Of a stretch of 47,938 bases of DNA, positions 14,802 to 23,550 are shown piece by piece. This stretch comes from Candidatus Intestinimonas stercorigallinarum (GTDB taxonomy: Bacteria; Bacillota; Clostridia; Oscillospirales; Oscillospiraceae). Made by a program: the position numbers and the translations under genes. The stretch spans positions 1 to 47,938 of the forward strand of contig DXDV01000237.1 of assembly GCA_019115345.1 (NCBI GenBank). The letters are read 5' to 3'. Under the pieces are notes generated by a model. It was not told the DNA's origin, searched no databases, and was given only the letters and a program-made list of their open reading frames with translations. The first letter of the stretch is position 1; each line of letters opens with the position of its first letter.

Positions 14802-17543
14802 TCAATAGGTCTCCAGCCACACCGGGTGTTCGGCGGCGTGTTCTTCCCGGTAATAGGTGTCGCAGAGGTAGAGGTAGTGCTTGGCCGCCTTGTCCCGGCG
14901 GTGCTTTTTGAGCACCTCGATGAAGAGCAGCCGCGCGTCGTAATACTGGTGGGAGCAGAAGAGGGCCACGCCCCGTTCGAACTGCTCCCGGGTCTCCTCC
15001 TTCAGCCGCCGGGTGGTCTCCTCGTCGCCGTCAAAGACGTCGTAGAGCCGTTCCAGCCGGTCCAGGGCGCCCATGCGGACAAAGCCGATGGTCCGGGCGT
15101 GGTAGCGCCGGCCGAAGTCGGAGATGAGCCCCGCCGCGCCGCCGGTCATGAGCACCGCGGCGCCGTACTCCGCCGCCAGGGGCTGGAGGAAGCGGGTGAA
15201 GCTGGTGTGCTCGGAGATGGTCATGGCCTCCAGCCGCTCCGCCGCGCCCACGATGCCGATCATGGCCGGGCCGGCGCTGAGGGTCACGTGGAAGTCCAGC
15301 TCCCGCTCCCCGGCCTCCTCCGGCCGTCCGGCCCGGAGGGTCTGGCACAGGGAGATGGCGGCGTCCAGGGCCTTGTCCGGCCGCTCGGTGTAGATGGCCA
15401 GCAGGCCCGCCCGGTCGAAGCGGTCCACCAGGCCGCCGCTCTGGTCCACCACCGGCACCAGCCGGGCCAGCACCTGGTTGATGAGCCGGAACATCTCCTT
15501 GGAGCGGAGGCTCCGGACGATGTCGTCAAAGGCGCCCACCGAGCAGTTGAGGACGGTGGCCTCCACGCTGGTCTGGTCCTCCAGACGCACGTCGATGACG
15601 CTGGACTTCTCCAGCAGGCCGAATACCCGGGCGGGGACGAAGCGGGAGTACCCCTCGCTGGTGAGACGGATCTCACGGTCCCGGAAGGCCACGTTGGTGC
15701 TCATGGTGTTGAAGGTGCGGGCGATCTCGCTGACCTCGTCGTTGCCCCGCACCGGGGCCTGGACGCCCAGCTTGCCGTCGCTGATCTCCTGCACCCGCTG
15801 CCGCAGGATGCCCAGGGGGTGGAGGGAATAGGCGATGACCGCCGAGAGGAGGATGGCCAGCACCGCCAGCACGGAGAGGTTCAGGACGGCCAGCTGCCGG
15901 GCCCCCTGCTCCACGGCGTAGTCCAGGGAGAGCCGGGTGTCGCCGGTCTCGATGACCGCCACCACCTCGCCCTTGCCGTCGGTGACGGGGGTGAGGAGGA
16001 CGGTCCAGTCCCCCAGGCTGTCGGTGAAGCCGGTACGGATGGTCTGGCCGGTCTCGGCGGCCAGGTAGAACTGCTCCGCCACGCCGGCGCTGTACCGCAG
16101 CTCCACCGGCACGCCCACATAGTCCTGCTCGCAGATGAGGGAGACCAGCTGGCCGTCCACCAGCTTGTAGAGCCAGAAGTAGTTGGAGTTGTAGACCTGC
16201 TGCCCCTCCTCCTGCCCGCCGCTCTGGAGGGCCCCCTGGGTGGGGAGCACGTTCAGGGCGGCGCGGATCTCGTAGAAGTAGACGTTGTCGTAGGGGGCGG
16301 CGGGGTCCACCTCCTGGATGTAGGCGGCGTTGAGGGTGGCCGTCTGCTGGCTGGTGAGGAGGAAGAGCCGCTTATACTGGCTGTCCACCAGCTCCCGCTG
16401 GAAGATGCCGGTCACCAGCAGGTGCATGAGCGCCAGGCTGACCACCAGAATGGGGAGGAAGGCGGCCAGCAGCTTGGTGACGATGGGCACCTTTCCCCGG
16501 GTGAGGAAGAGGAAGAACCGGCGCAGCAGGGCCAGGACGGCGGAGGCCGCCCACACCGCCAGGAAGCCCAGGAGGGCCCGCAGGGCGATGTGTCCCGGCT
16601 GGGCGGTCAGGCTGCTGAGCACCACGTCCCCCGTCTCCCGGTAGAGCCCCAGGGCCTGGCCGTCGGAGAGGATGGCCAGGAGGGAGCCGCCGGCGTCCAG
16701 GCGCAGATCGGTCATGCTCAGATAGGGCACTCCCCGCTGGGCGCAGTCCAGGAGCAGCCGGGCCCGGGGCTGCTCGGCGGACAGGTCCACCCCGTAGAGG
16801 CGGCCGTCGGTGCTCAGGGCGCAGACCAGGTCGGCCCCGTCGCTGCTGAAGAGGACCATGGCGAAATTGCCGGAGGCGGGGAACACCTGCTCCGGCGTGC
16901 CCTCCCCGTCCAGGACCCAAATTGCCCCGGCCGGGGTGGTGAAGGCCACCGCCCCCGAGGCGGCGGCGTAGAAATCGGTGAAGCCGATGCCGATGTCGTA
17001 CGCAAAGGAGGACAGTTCCACCGCCGCCCCAGTCTCGTCCAGGGTCATCAGCCGCCCGGTGGCCCACCGGCCGGTATAGTCGGCCTGGAAGAAGGTGAGC
17101 GCCCCGTCCCGGACCTGAACGGCGAAGTTGTTGTCCATCAGGGGGTCGGTGACGGGCAGCTCCCACACCAGCTCCAGCCGCCGCCGGTCAAAGTCGCAGC
17201 GGTAGACCCGCTCCGCCAGGATCTGGTCGCTCTGGATGTCCGCCAGCCGCTCCAGGACGTAGACGTTCTCCCCGTCCGCGCTCAGGCAGTCGTAGACCCG
17301 GTAGGAGCTTCCGTCCCGGATGTCCCTGCGGAACTCGGCCAGGACGGCGCCCGTCTCGTCGGTCTGGAAGAAGCGGTAGGCCGTCTCCCCCTGGTCGATC
17401 CCGTAGATCCGCTCTCCGGCCGGGACGGCGGCAATGACCCGCTCCAGGGGCAGGGTGGAGCCCCACCAGCCGCAGAAGGCCGCCGCCGCGAGGGAGAGCA
17501 GGGCGATGACTGCCAAGAGGGTTTTGGTTTTTCTGGATAACAT
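14802..17543 (-). CDS. Receptor with HAMP and degenerate class III cyclase domain
   Basis: A 913-aa integral membrane protein. It has a first membrane helix (about 7-26), a WD/propeller-like extracellular part to about 310, two more helices (about 321-345 and 358-380), a Cache-like extracellular domain (about 385-550), a fourth helix (about 556-575), HAMP (to about 625), a class III adenylate/guanylate cyclase fold (about 640-800) and a TPR-like tail. The cyclase fold is recognisable (GLVDRFDR, GIVGAAERLEAM), but both metal-binding aspartates are missing: Ser at about 668 and Ala at about 712. It probably senses and relays without making cAMP. ATG 17543 has GGAAGG upstream. It lies 22 bases after the beta-sandwich gene. 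Confidence 0.8.
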   Translation of the reverse strand: MLSRKTKTLLAVIALLSLAAAAFCGWWGSTLPLERVIAAVPAGERIYGIDQGETAYRFFQTDETGAVLAEFRRDIRDGSSYRVYDCLSADGENVYVLERLADIQSDQILAERVYRCDFDRRRLELVWELPVTDPLMDNNFAVQVRDGALTFFQADYTGRWATGRLMTLDETGAAVELSSFAYDIGIGFTDFYAAASGAVAFTTPAGAIWVLDGEGTPEQVFPASGNFAMVLFSSDGADLVCALSTDGRLYGVDLSAEQPRARLLLDCAQRGVPYLSMTDLRLDAGGSLLAILSDGQALGLYRETGDVVLSSLTAQPGHIALRALLGFLAVWAASAVLALLRRFFLFLTRGKVPIVTKLLAAFLPILVVSLALMHLLVTGIFQRELVDSQYKRLFLLTSQQTATLNAAYIQEVDPAAPYDNVYFYEIRAALNVLPTQGALQSGGQEEGQQVYNSNYFWLYKLVDGQLVSLICEQDYVGVPVELRYSAGVAEQFYLAAETGQTIRTGFTDSLGDWTVLLTPVTDGKGEVVAVIETGDTRLSLDYAVEQGARQLAVLNLSVLAVLAILLSAVIAYSLHPLGILRQRVQEISDGKLGVQAPVRGNDEVSEIARTFNTMSTNVAFRDREIRLTSEGYSRFVPARVFGLLEKSSVIDVRLEDQTSVEATVLNCSVGAFDDIVRSLRSKEMFRLINQVLARLVPVVDQSGGLVDRFDRAGLLAIYTERPDKALDAAISLCQTLRAGRPEEAGERELDFHVTLSAGPAMIGIVGAAERLEAMTISEHTSFTRFLQPLAAEYGAAVLMTGGAAGLISDFGRRYHARTIGFVRMGALDRLERLYDVFDGDEETTRRLKEETREQFERGVALFCSHQYYDARLLFIEVLKKHRRDKAAKHYLYLCDTYYREEHAAEHPVWLETY

Positions 17544-17565
17544 GGCTCGTACCACCTTCCAGCTG

Positions 17566-18378
17566 TTATCCCGCCGACAGGTCCAGCCGGGTCACCCGGC
17601 CCGGCTCCAGTTCCAGGGTCTCCTCCCGCCAGCTCCGGCCGGGAGGCGCCCACAGGACGCGGCAGGTATAGGACTTCACCGCCAGGTCCCGCAGGGGCAG
17701 GAAGTAGCGGCCGTTTTGATCCGCCTCGGCGGTGAAAATGGGGAGCACGGTGGCGCCTGCCTTTTTGCAGTCCCGGGTCAGGGGCGCGGCCAGCAGGCAG
17801 CCCCCCTCCACCTCCTCCAGCCGGTCCAGGACGGCGAAGCGCTCGGCTTCCGTCTCTCCCTTGCGCAGCAGGGCGAAGCGCCTGCCCTCCAGGTCGGAGC
17901 CGGTGGGGTCGTAGATCTGCATCAGGCGGCCCCCCTCCGGGCCGTCCGCGCCGTAGTCATACAGCAGCCGCAGGGGCCTGGGGTCGTTCAGGCAGAAGAC
18001 CTGCACGGCGGTGCCCGGCGGGGCGGACCCCTCCAGACAGGTGGTCCGGGAGGGGACGCTGTAATTCCGGTTTGGGGTGAGCCGGAGCTTCACCACCGGG
18101 CGCAGGGGCGGCAGGTCGGCCAGGGTCACCCGGACCGAGGCCGGATGATAGGCCCAGGCCCGGGCGGTGATCTCCAGGGTGGGGGCGGGGCTGTCCAGGA
18201 AGAGGAAATAGCCGTCGCCCTTGCGTACAGGCCGCGCCAGGGTCTCCGACGCGGTGACGCTCAGGTCTGCGGTGGTGATGGGCCGGCCGGTAAAGTCGTC
18301 CAGGACCAGCACGGCCGCCGACACCCTGCGCCGGATGCGCGCCCGGGCCGACAAGTCGGGACTCCACGCTCTGTCCAT
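17566..18378 (-). CDS. Beta-sandwich protein of the CIS operon, function unknown
   Basis: A 270-aa soluble protein that I do not recognise as a named family. The first 110 residues read like a carboxypeptidase-regulatory/Ig-like beta sandwich (VLVLDDFTGRPITTADLSV, then PVRKGDGYFLFLD, LEITARAWAYHPASVRVTL). The second half has another beta-rich domain ending in a short strand (VTRLDLSAG). Six bases separate it from the DUF4255 cap gene, so it may work with the cap or with the membrane proteins that follow. No signal peptide or membrane segment is seen. ATG 18378 follows GGAG by 9 bases. Confidence 0.6.
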   Translation of the reverse strand: MDRAWSPDLSARARIRRRVSAAVLVLDDFTGRPITTADLSVTASETLARPVRKGDGYFLFLDSPAPTLEITARAWAYHPASVRVTLADLPPLRPVVKLRLTPNRNYSVPSRTTCLEGSAPPGTAVQVFCLNDPRPLRLLYDYGADGPEGGRLMQIYDPTGSDLEGRRFALLRKGETEAERFAVLDRLEEVEGGCLLAAPLTRDCKKAGATVLPIFTAEADQNGRYFLPLRDLAVKSYTCRVLWAPPGRSWREETLELEPGRVTRLDLSAG

Positions 18379-18384
18379 GGTCCA

Positions 18385-18954
18385 CTACTCCTTTATTGTC
18401 AGATCCAGGTCCACCACGCGCTGGACCTGGCGGGTCCGGGCGGACTCCAGCTCCACCGGCTCCACCCGGTAGAAAAGGGAGGTGCGGTAGGCCTGGTTGG
18501 GGACGTTCCAAATGCGCTGCTGGGCCTCCACCTCCAGGGAGAGCATCTTGATCCGCAGGTCCATTCCGGCGGCTTTGGCCACCGGGATGAGGGTGTCGGC
18601 GCTGAGGGCGGCGTTGTCCTCCAAAGTCTGGACCACCTTGCCCAGGATGCGCTGGTCCTCAGAGGCCCGGTGCTTGACGTCGGCCTTGGAATAGGCGGTG
18701 ATCATGTAGGACAAGGTGAGGTAGGTCCCCGGGAAGCGCTGGCGGCCGGGGCCCAGGTCCACCATCTCGGTGGCCCGCAGGTCCTGGTTCTCCCGCACGT
18801 CGTAGAGGTGCAGGCCCAGGACCATGTCCCCCTTGTCCGCGGGGGAGCACAGGCCGATGTCGTCGGGGTTCAGGATGACCTCGGGACACAGGTTGTCCCG
18901 CAGCAGCTTCACCAGCGCCCCGCCCACGTCGGCGATCACGGTATATTTTCCCAT
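18385..18954 (-). CDS. DUF4255 tube-cap/terminator protein (Afp16-like)
   Basis: A 189-aa protein of the DUF4255 / Pvc16 N-terminal domain family: VIADVGGALVKLLRDNL at the start, then SPADKGDMVLGLHLYDVREN, and a typical LSYMITAYSKAD strand-helix. In Afp and PVC this protein caps the end of tube and sheath away from the baseplate and stops their growth. Length matches the family. The ATG at 18954 is in good context, and the gene lies between the MORN protein and the beta-sandwich gene. Confidence 0.92.
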   Translation of the reverse strand: MGKYTVIADVGGALVKLLRDNLCPEVILNPDDIGLCSPADKGDMVLGLHLYDVRENQDLRATEMVDLGPGRQRFPGTYLTLSYMITAYSKADVKHRASEDQRILGKVVQTLEDNAALSADTLIPVAKAAGMDLRIKMLSLEVEAQQRIWNVPNQAYRTSLFYRVEPVELESARTRQVQRVVDLDLTIKE

Positions 18955-18969
18955 GGCGTTCCACCTCCA

Positions 18970-20805
18970 TCAGGGCAGCACTTCCAGGAGCAGACACTGC
19001 TCCGTCCCGGCGGCAAAGACCGCCTGGACCGTGCCGGAGTCGGTTTGGTAGGTATATATGGTGACCCGGCTCTCGGGGGAGAGGTTGGTGAGCCGGCCGA
19101 AGTAGCGGTTGGACTGGCTGATGGAGATCATCCGCCCCTCTCCCATGGACTCCTGGGCGCTGGACACGGGGTCGCCCAGCGCGGCGGTCAGCTCCTCCCG
19201 GGTCATTCCCACCGTGGCCCCGGCCACCGGGGCGTCGTTCCACACATCCACGCTGACGGCGGCGCCGCTGGCGTCGCTGCGGATGGACAGGCCGATGCCC
19301 TCGGTCTGGTCGGCGTAGACGAGCACGCTCCCGTCGGACAGGGACCAGTCGTCGGGCTGGGCGCGGAACTGCTCCCGGGCCTGGTCGGGGGTCATATCCG
19401 CCAGTGCGCTGTAATCGATGCCGCCGGAGGCGGTCACCGGCCCCTGGTAGAGCTGGGTCTCAGCGGGGGGCTCCGACTCGGCGGGAGGCTCCGGCTCCGT
19501 GGGAGACTCCGACTCGGCAGGAGGCGCGGATTCGGCAGGAGGGGCGGACTCGACGGGGGGCTCCGACGCGGCAGGGGGGACCGACTCCGTGGGAGTCTCC
19601 GCGGCGCTGTCCTGGGCGTCCACCACCACCAGCTGGCCGTCGCGGTACTGCCCGGAGGCCACCACGAAGCCGGTGTCGGGGTCGTACTGGGTGCCGGCGC
19701 CGTGGTAGACCCCCAGTTGGAACTCGCCCTCATAGATGACGGCCCCGGTCTCCGGGTCGTACTCCACGCCGGTGCCGTCGTACCGGCCGGCTCGGAAGCC
19801 GCCCTGGTAGAGGGGGCGCTGGGTCTGGGGGTCGTAGAGGGTGCCCTCCCCCTCGTAGACGCCCTGGTAGAAGGCTCCCTCATAGACCAGCGCGCCGGTG
19901 TCGGCGTCGAACTGCCGCCCCTGGCCCTCGTATTTCCCGGCGGCGTATTCGCCGGAGTAGATGAGGCGTCCGGCCACCGGGTCGTACTCCCGGCCGGTCC
20001 CCTCAAAGGTCCCGGCGGCGAAGCCGCCGGTGTAGGTCACCACGTCGCCGGCGTAGAGGGTGCCCTCGCCGGACATCTCGCCGGCCTGGAAAGCGCCCCG
20101 GTAGAGCACCGAGCCGTTTTGATAGAGGGTCCCCTGGCCCTCGTAGAGGCCGTTGGCGAAGCTGCCCTCGTAGAGGAGGACGCCGTCCTCGGTGTACAGG
20201 GTGCCGCTGCCCTCGTACTGGCCGCCCGAGAAGCCGCCAGAGTACTGGAGCTTGCCGTTGGGCCAGAAGCTCTGCCCCGTGCCCTCGTACTGCTCCATGA
20301 GGAAGCCGCCCTGATAGATCAGGTTGCCCTGGTAGTCGTACAGGGTGCCCTCCCCGGTGATCCGCCCCTCGGACAGGGGGCCCCGGTAGAGGACGGAGCC
20401 GTGCTCCGAGGCGAGGAGCTCCACCTTGCCGGTGTAGCCCACCATTTCGGCGCTGTTGACCACCATGGACGCGGTGAGGAAGCTGCTCCGGATCACCGGA
20501 TGGAGGAACTTCAGGTAGAGGATGGGCAGCACAAGGGCCAGAACGGCGATGATAAAGACCAGCTTCTTGGCCACATAGTAGCTGCCGATGGCGAAGTAGT
20601 CGGCCAGGGACTGGGGCTTCCCGGTGATCAGGTCCTTGGCGCCCCTGCGCACATCGGTCATGACCCGGGTGGTGAAGCCGTTGGGGTTGAGCACCCGGCG
20701 CAGCTTCCGGTAGCCGTTGGTCACCGGCACCGTCAGGATGCGGGTGAGCCGCTGGCTGCTGTATTTCAGGACCTGAAGCAGGCCGGTCTCATTGGTGAAG
20801 CGCAT
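18970..20805 (-). CDS. Membrane MORN-repeat protein of the CIS operon
   Basis: A 611-aa protein. A basic cytoplasmic part (1-80) is followed by one membrane helix (82-99). About ten MORN repeats (135-395) of the type LIYQGGFLMEQYEGTG follow, about 23-25 residues each. A Pro/Glu/Ser linker (about 410-455) and a C-terminal domain with a SmpA-like turn (GMTREELTAALGDP) complete it. The repeats should lie outside the membrane if the positive-inside rule holds. MORN repeats form flat beta ladders that act as linkers or bind lipid and protein. Its neighbours are the pseudokinase-like bitopic protein and the tube cap, so it may be part of a membrane dock for the CIS. The role is inferred only from position. 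Confidence 0.8.
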   Translation of the reverse strand: MRFTNETGLLQVLKYSSQRLTRILTVPVTNGYRKLRRVLNPNGFTTRVMTDVRRGAKDLITGKPQSLADYFAIGSYYVAKKLVFIIAVLALVLPILYLKFLHPVIRSSFLTASMVVNSAEMVGYTGKVELLASEHGSVLYRGPLSEGRITGEGTLYDYQGNLIYQGGFLMEQYEGTGQSFWPNGKLQYSGGFSGGQYEGSGTLYTEDGVLLYEGSFANGLYEGQGTLYQNGSVLYRGAFQAGEMSGEGTLYAGDVVTYTGGFAAGTFEGTGREYDPVAGRLIYSGEYAAGKYEGQGRQFDADTGALVYEGAFYQGVYEGEGTLYDPQTQRPLYQGGFRAGRYDGTGVEYDPETGAVIYEGEFQLGVYHGAGTQYDPDTGFVVASGQYRDGQLVVVDAQDSAAETPTESVPPAASEPPVESAPPAESAPPAESESPTEPEPPAESEPPAETQLYQGPVTASGGIDYSALADMTPDQAREQFRAQPDDWSLSDGSVLVYADQTEGIGLSIRSDASGAAVSVDVWNDAPVAGATVGMTREELTAALGDPVSSAQESMGEGRMISISQSNRYFGRLTNLSPESRVTIYTYQTDSGTVQAVFAAGTEQCLLLEVLP

Positions 20806-20845
20806 TTCTCTCCCCCCGTTTTCCCACGATTCCTACCAGGGTCTG

Positions 20846-21742
20846 TCAAGTCCCGCCTGTCTGCTCCCCTTCGGTGGCTCTGGTCTGGATCTCCACGGTG
20901 CCGATGCGGTCGAAGAGCACCGGCGTCCCCGTGGGCTGGGCCGGCAGCAGCAGGGTATAGAGCAGATAGCAGAAGGCGGCCACCAGCACCAGCCCGGTCA
21001 GCACCGGGCGGACGAAGCGGGAGAGCCGCTTGAGCCGCTCCCACAGCCGGAAGAGCCAGGTGCGGGGCTCCGCCGGGCCGGACAGGGTCCGCGCCAGCAG
21101 CTGCTTGCGCACCTGGTCGTACCCGGCATAGATCTCCAGGTAGCTCTGAAGGCCGGCCTGGTCCAGGGCCTCCAGATAGGCCTCCAGCTCTGGGATGGAT
21201 TTGGCGGACAGCTCGGGCGCGAAGAGGAGCCGCAGCAGCTCGGCCGTCCGGATGCAGATGAAGCCCATATCGGTGTTGAGGCAGTTGTCCATGGACCCGA
21301 AGATGTAGTTGAAGCGGGGGCGCAGGGCGTCGTCCACCGTCACGTTGCCGTCCCGCAGGGCCTCGAACTGGAGCGCGGGGGGCATGTTGAGGAGGGCCAT
21401 CCGCTCCAGCAGGTTCCCCCCGATCTCCAGCCGCTCCCGGAAGCCGAAGTCCCCCTGCTCCAGACGCCGGACCAGGAGGGGCGCGTCGGTGTACCGGAAC
21501 CTGGCGTAGACATCCCCGTCCCGGGAAAAGACCCCCAGGTAGTCCTCAAAGGCCGGGTTGAGCCGCTGGCGGACCAGCATGGGCAGGAGGCAGCGGTGGA
21601 GGGCCGGGTCCCGGAAGCGGGCCAGGGTATACAGCCCGGCGTCCTCATCCTCCGTGTCCTGACAGACGCAGATCTCCGCCCGCTCGTCTCTGCGGAGCAC
21701 CTGGAGCACCACGAACCGCCGTTCCAGCGTCTGTACGATCAT
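20846..21742 (-). CDS. Bitopic pseudokinase-like protein (EssB-like layout)
   Basis: A 298-aa protein with a 240-residue cytoplasmic domain, one membrane helix (about 246-266) and a short external tail. The cytoplasmic part has the outline of a kinase fold without catalytic residues: a two-stranded start (RRFVVLQVLRRDERAEI), a hinge-like FRYTDAPLLVRRL, and a loop GNVTVDDALRPRFNYIFG where an active kinase would have an HRD and DFG. EssB/YukC of type VII secretion has a similar pseudokinase-membrane layout, but direct homology is not shown here. It is the first of the envelope genes after the fibre-like protein. ATG 21742 with GGGAGG 7 bases upstream is chosen over GTG 21748. Confidence 0.5.
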   Translation of the reverse strand: MIVQTLERRFVVLQVLRRDERAEICVCQDTEDEDAGLYTLARFRDPALHRCLLPMLVRQRLNPAFEDYLGVFSRDGDVYARFRYTDAPLLVRRLEQGDFGFRERLEIGGNLLERMALLNMPPALQFEALRDGNVTVDDALRPRFNYIFGSMDNCLNTDMGFICIRTAELLRLLFAPELSAKSIPELEAYLEALDQAGLQSYLEIYAGYDQVRKQLLARTLSGPAEPRTWLFRLWERLKRLSRFVRPVLTGLVLVAAFCYLLYTLLLPAQPTGTPVLFDRIGTVEIQTRATEGEQTGGT

Positions 21743-21775
21743 TTCCACACCTCCCGCCCCCCAAAGGGGCTCGTT

Positions 21776-23530
21776 TTACCCTTCCTCCTGAAGGGGGTCC
21801 CGCACCACCACGTAGGTGGAGGCCCGCAGCTCCGGATGGGCCGCGCTCTCGGCCACGATCTCATAGACGCCCACGGTGTTGGGGGCGGTATACATGCCGT
21901 TTTCGTCGATCTCGCCGCCCTGGGGCTCCTGCACGCTCCAGCGCACCCGCTGGTCGGAGACGTTTTCAAACACGGCCTGGAAATACCGGGTCTCCCGCAC
22001 CTCCAGCTCGCACACGTCGGGCCGGATGAAGAGCCGCCGCTGCTCCCGGTCGTGGATGCTCTCCCGGCTGTCCCGCACCGCCGTCCAGTGGACCCGGACA
22101 TGGCGGGCGGAGGTGGGGGCGATGAGCCGCAGGCCGATGACGAAGGTGCCCGTGGTCACGTCCACCTTGGCGGCCAGCTCGGCGTGGACCTCGCCCCCCT
22201 CCTCGTCGAAGATCTCCGGAGAGCCGCAGATCACGGGGGCGTCGTCGTTGATGTTCCAGCCCATCCCCAGGCCCACGTGGACGCTGCCCAGGCCCAGGCC
22301 GTGGGAGAGGGGCGGGGAGAAGAACCGCTGGCCCTCGGTGCCGCCGATGCCCAGATTGATGACCACCGAGCCGGAGGAGACGTTCCGGGGGGCGGCGGGG
22401 GCCCTGGGCGCCAGGGCGGAGGGGGCGGACGCCCCGGACTGGGTCCGAAGCCGCTCCAGCTCCGCCAGGGTGATGTCGTTCATGGCGGCGGAGAGGGAGC
22501 CGTTGAAGACGTACTGCCGGAAGGGCATGTTCTCCACGCTTTCGATGTAGTAGGAGGGGCCCGCCTTGATGAGGGCGATCTTGGCCAGATAGATGCTCTG
22601 CTGGTAGGTGTTGCGGACGATGTCCTCCATGGCGGTGCGGTAGTACTGGTCCATGACGGCCCGGTCGGCGCTGCCGGCGGACACCCGGCACAGGTTGCCG
22701 CCGGCGGCCTGGGCGGTGATGCCCTTGCCCCCCACCAGCAGCTTCAGGCTGTCGGACACCACCTGGGCGCCGCCCTCGGCGTCCTGCACGTCCAGGGCGG
22801 TGAGGGGGAATTCCAGGCGATAGCGGCCGGCCTTGGGGTGCTCCTTCTCGTCGAAGTGGACGTGCAGCCTGTCCCGGCCCTCGTGCTGGAGACAGGTGAG
22901 GGCCAGGTCGTAGTCGAAGGCCACCGGCTGCTGCTGGCCCATGTTCTCCACCACCACGGTGAGGACGGCGGGGCCGCCGGCGGTGAGGAAGCGGCGCAGG
23001 GACTGTTTGATCCGGATGCCGTTGCCCCAGTAGACAGTCTTGGTGTCCTGGTAATAGTTGGCGATGGTGAAGCCCTCGTGCTCCGGCTCCTGGGTGGTGA
23101 AGAAGATGCGGTAGCCCTCGGCGTACTTGTTGTACTCCACCTCGCCGGTGCCCCGGGCGCCGGCGCCGGTGATGCTGTGGACGGGTTCGGTCTCCTGCTC
23201 GGCGTACTCGATGCACAGGTAGAGGTAGCCGTCCTCGCCGGCGGTGTCGTCGTAGCCGTCGATCATGTCCAGCTTGCGGATGATGGGGGCGTCCACCACG
23301 ATCTCCCGGCCGGCAAAGTCCAGGGCCAGGCCCATCTCCACCGAGATGGTCCGGTCGTCCACCCGCACCACGTGCATGCCGCACACCACGCCGCTGCCGT
23401 GGAGGAAGCGGTTGATCATCCGGCGCTTGTCGTTCATGTACTTCTGCTCTGTCTCAAAGTCGTCCACCGTGAGCAGCTTGCCGTAAAAGTAGCGGCTGCG
23501 CGCAAAGGGAAAGTACTTCAGATTTTTCAA
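21776..23530 (-). CDS. Large CIS tail/fibre-like protein with Ig-like C-terminus
   Basis: A 584-aa protein whose N-terminus (RYFYGKLLTVDDFETEQKY, then RFLHGSGVVCGM) matches a conserved opening of proteins found near the baseplate genes of CIS loci. A beta-rich body with a Ser/Ala/Pro linker (about 360-385) follows. The end looks like a bacterial Ig-like domain (ENGMYTAPNTVG). It may decorate the baseplate or act as a fibre; no clear Afp13-type fibre is found elsewhere. The start is taken as TTG at 23530, with GGAGAGG before it, because the frame further up (to 24052) overlaps the gpI-like gene and has no conserved sequence. Start choice is moderate. Confidence 0.7.
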   Translation of the reverse strand: MKNLKYFPFARSRYFYGKLLTVDDFETEQKYMNDKRRMINRFLHGSGVVCGMHVVRVDDRTISVEMGLALDFAGREIVVDAPIIRKLDMIDGYDDTAGEDGYLYLCIEYAEQETEPVHSITGAGARGTGEVEYNKYAEGYRIFFTTQEPEHEGFTIANYYQDTKTVYWGNGIRIKQSLRRFLTAGGPAVLTVVVENMGQQQPVAFDYDLALTCLQHEGRDRLHVHFDEKEHPKAGRYRLEFPLTALDVQDAEGGAQVVSDSLKLLVGGKGITAQAAGGNLCRVSAGSADRAVMDQYYRTAMEDIVRNTYQQSIYLAKIALIKAGPSYYIESVENMPFRQYVFNGSLSAAMNDITLAELERLRTQSGASAPSALAPRAPAAPRNVSSGSVVINLGIGGTEGQRFFSPPLSHGLGLGSVHVGLGMGWNINDDAPVICGSPEIFDEEGGEVHAELAAKVDVTTGTFVIGLRLIAPTSARHVRVHWTAVRDSRESIHDREQRRLFIRPDVCELEVRETRYFQAVFENVSDQRVRWSVQEPQGGEIDENGMYTAPNTVGVYEIVAESAAHPELRASTYVVVRDPLQEEG

Positions 23531-23550
23531 TGTCCTCTCCGCCCCTTCAT

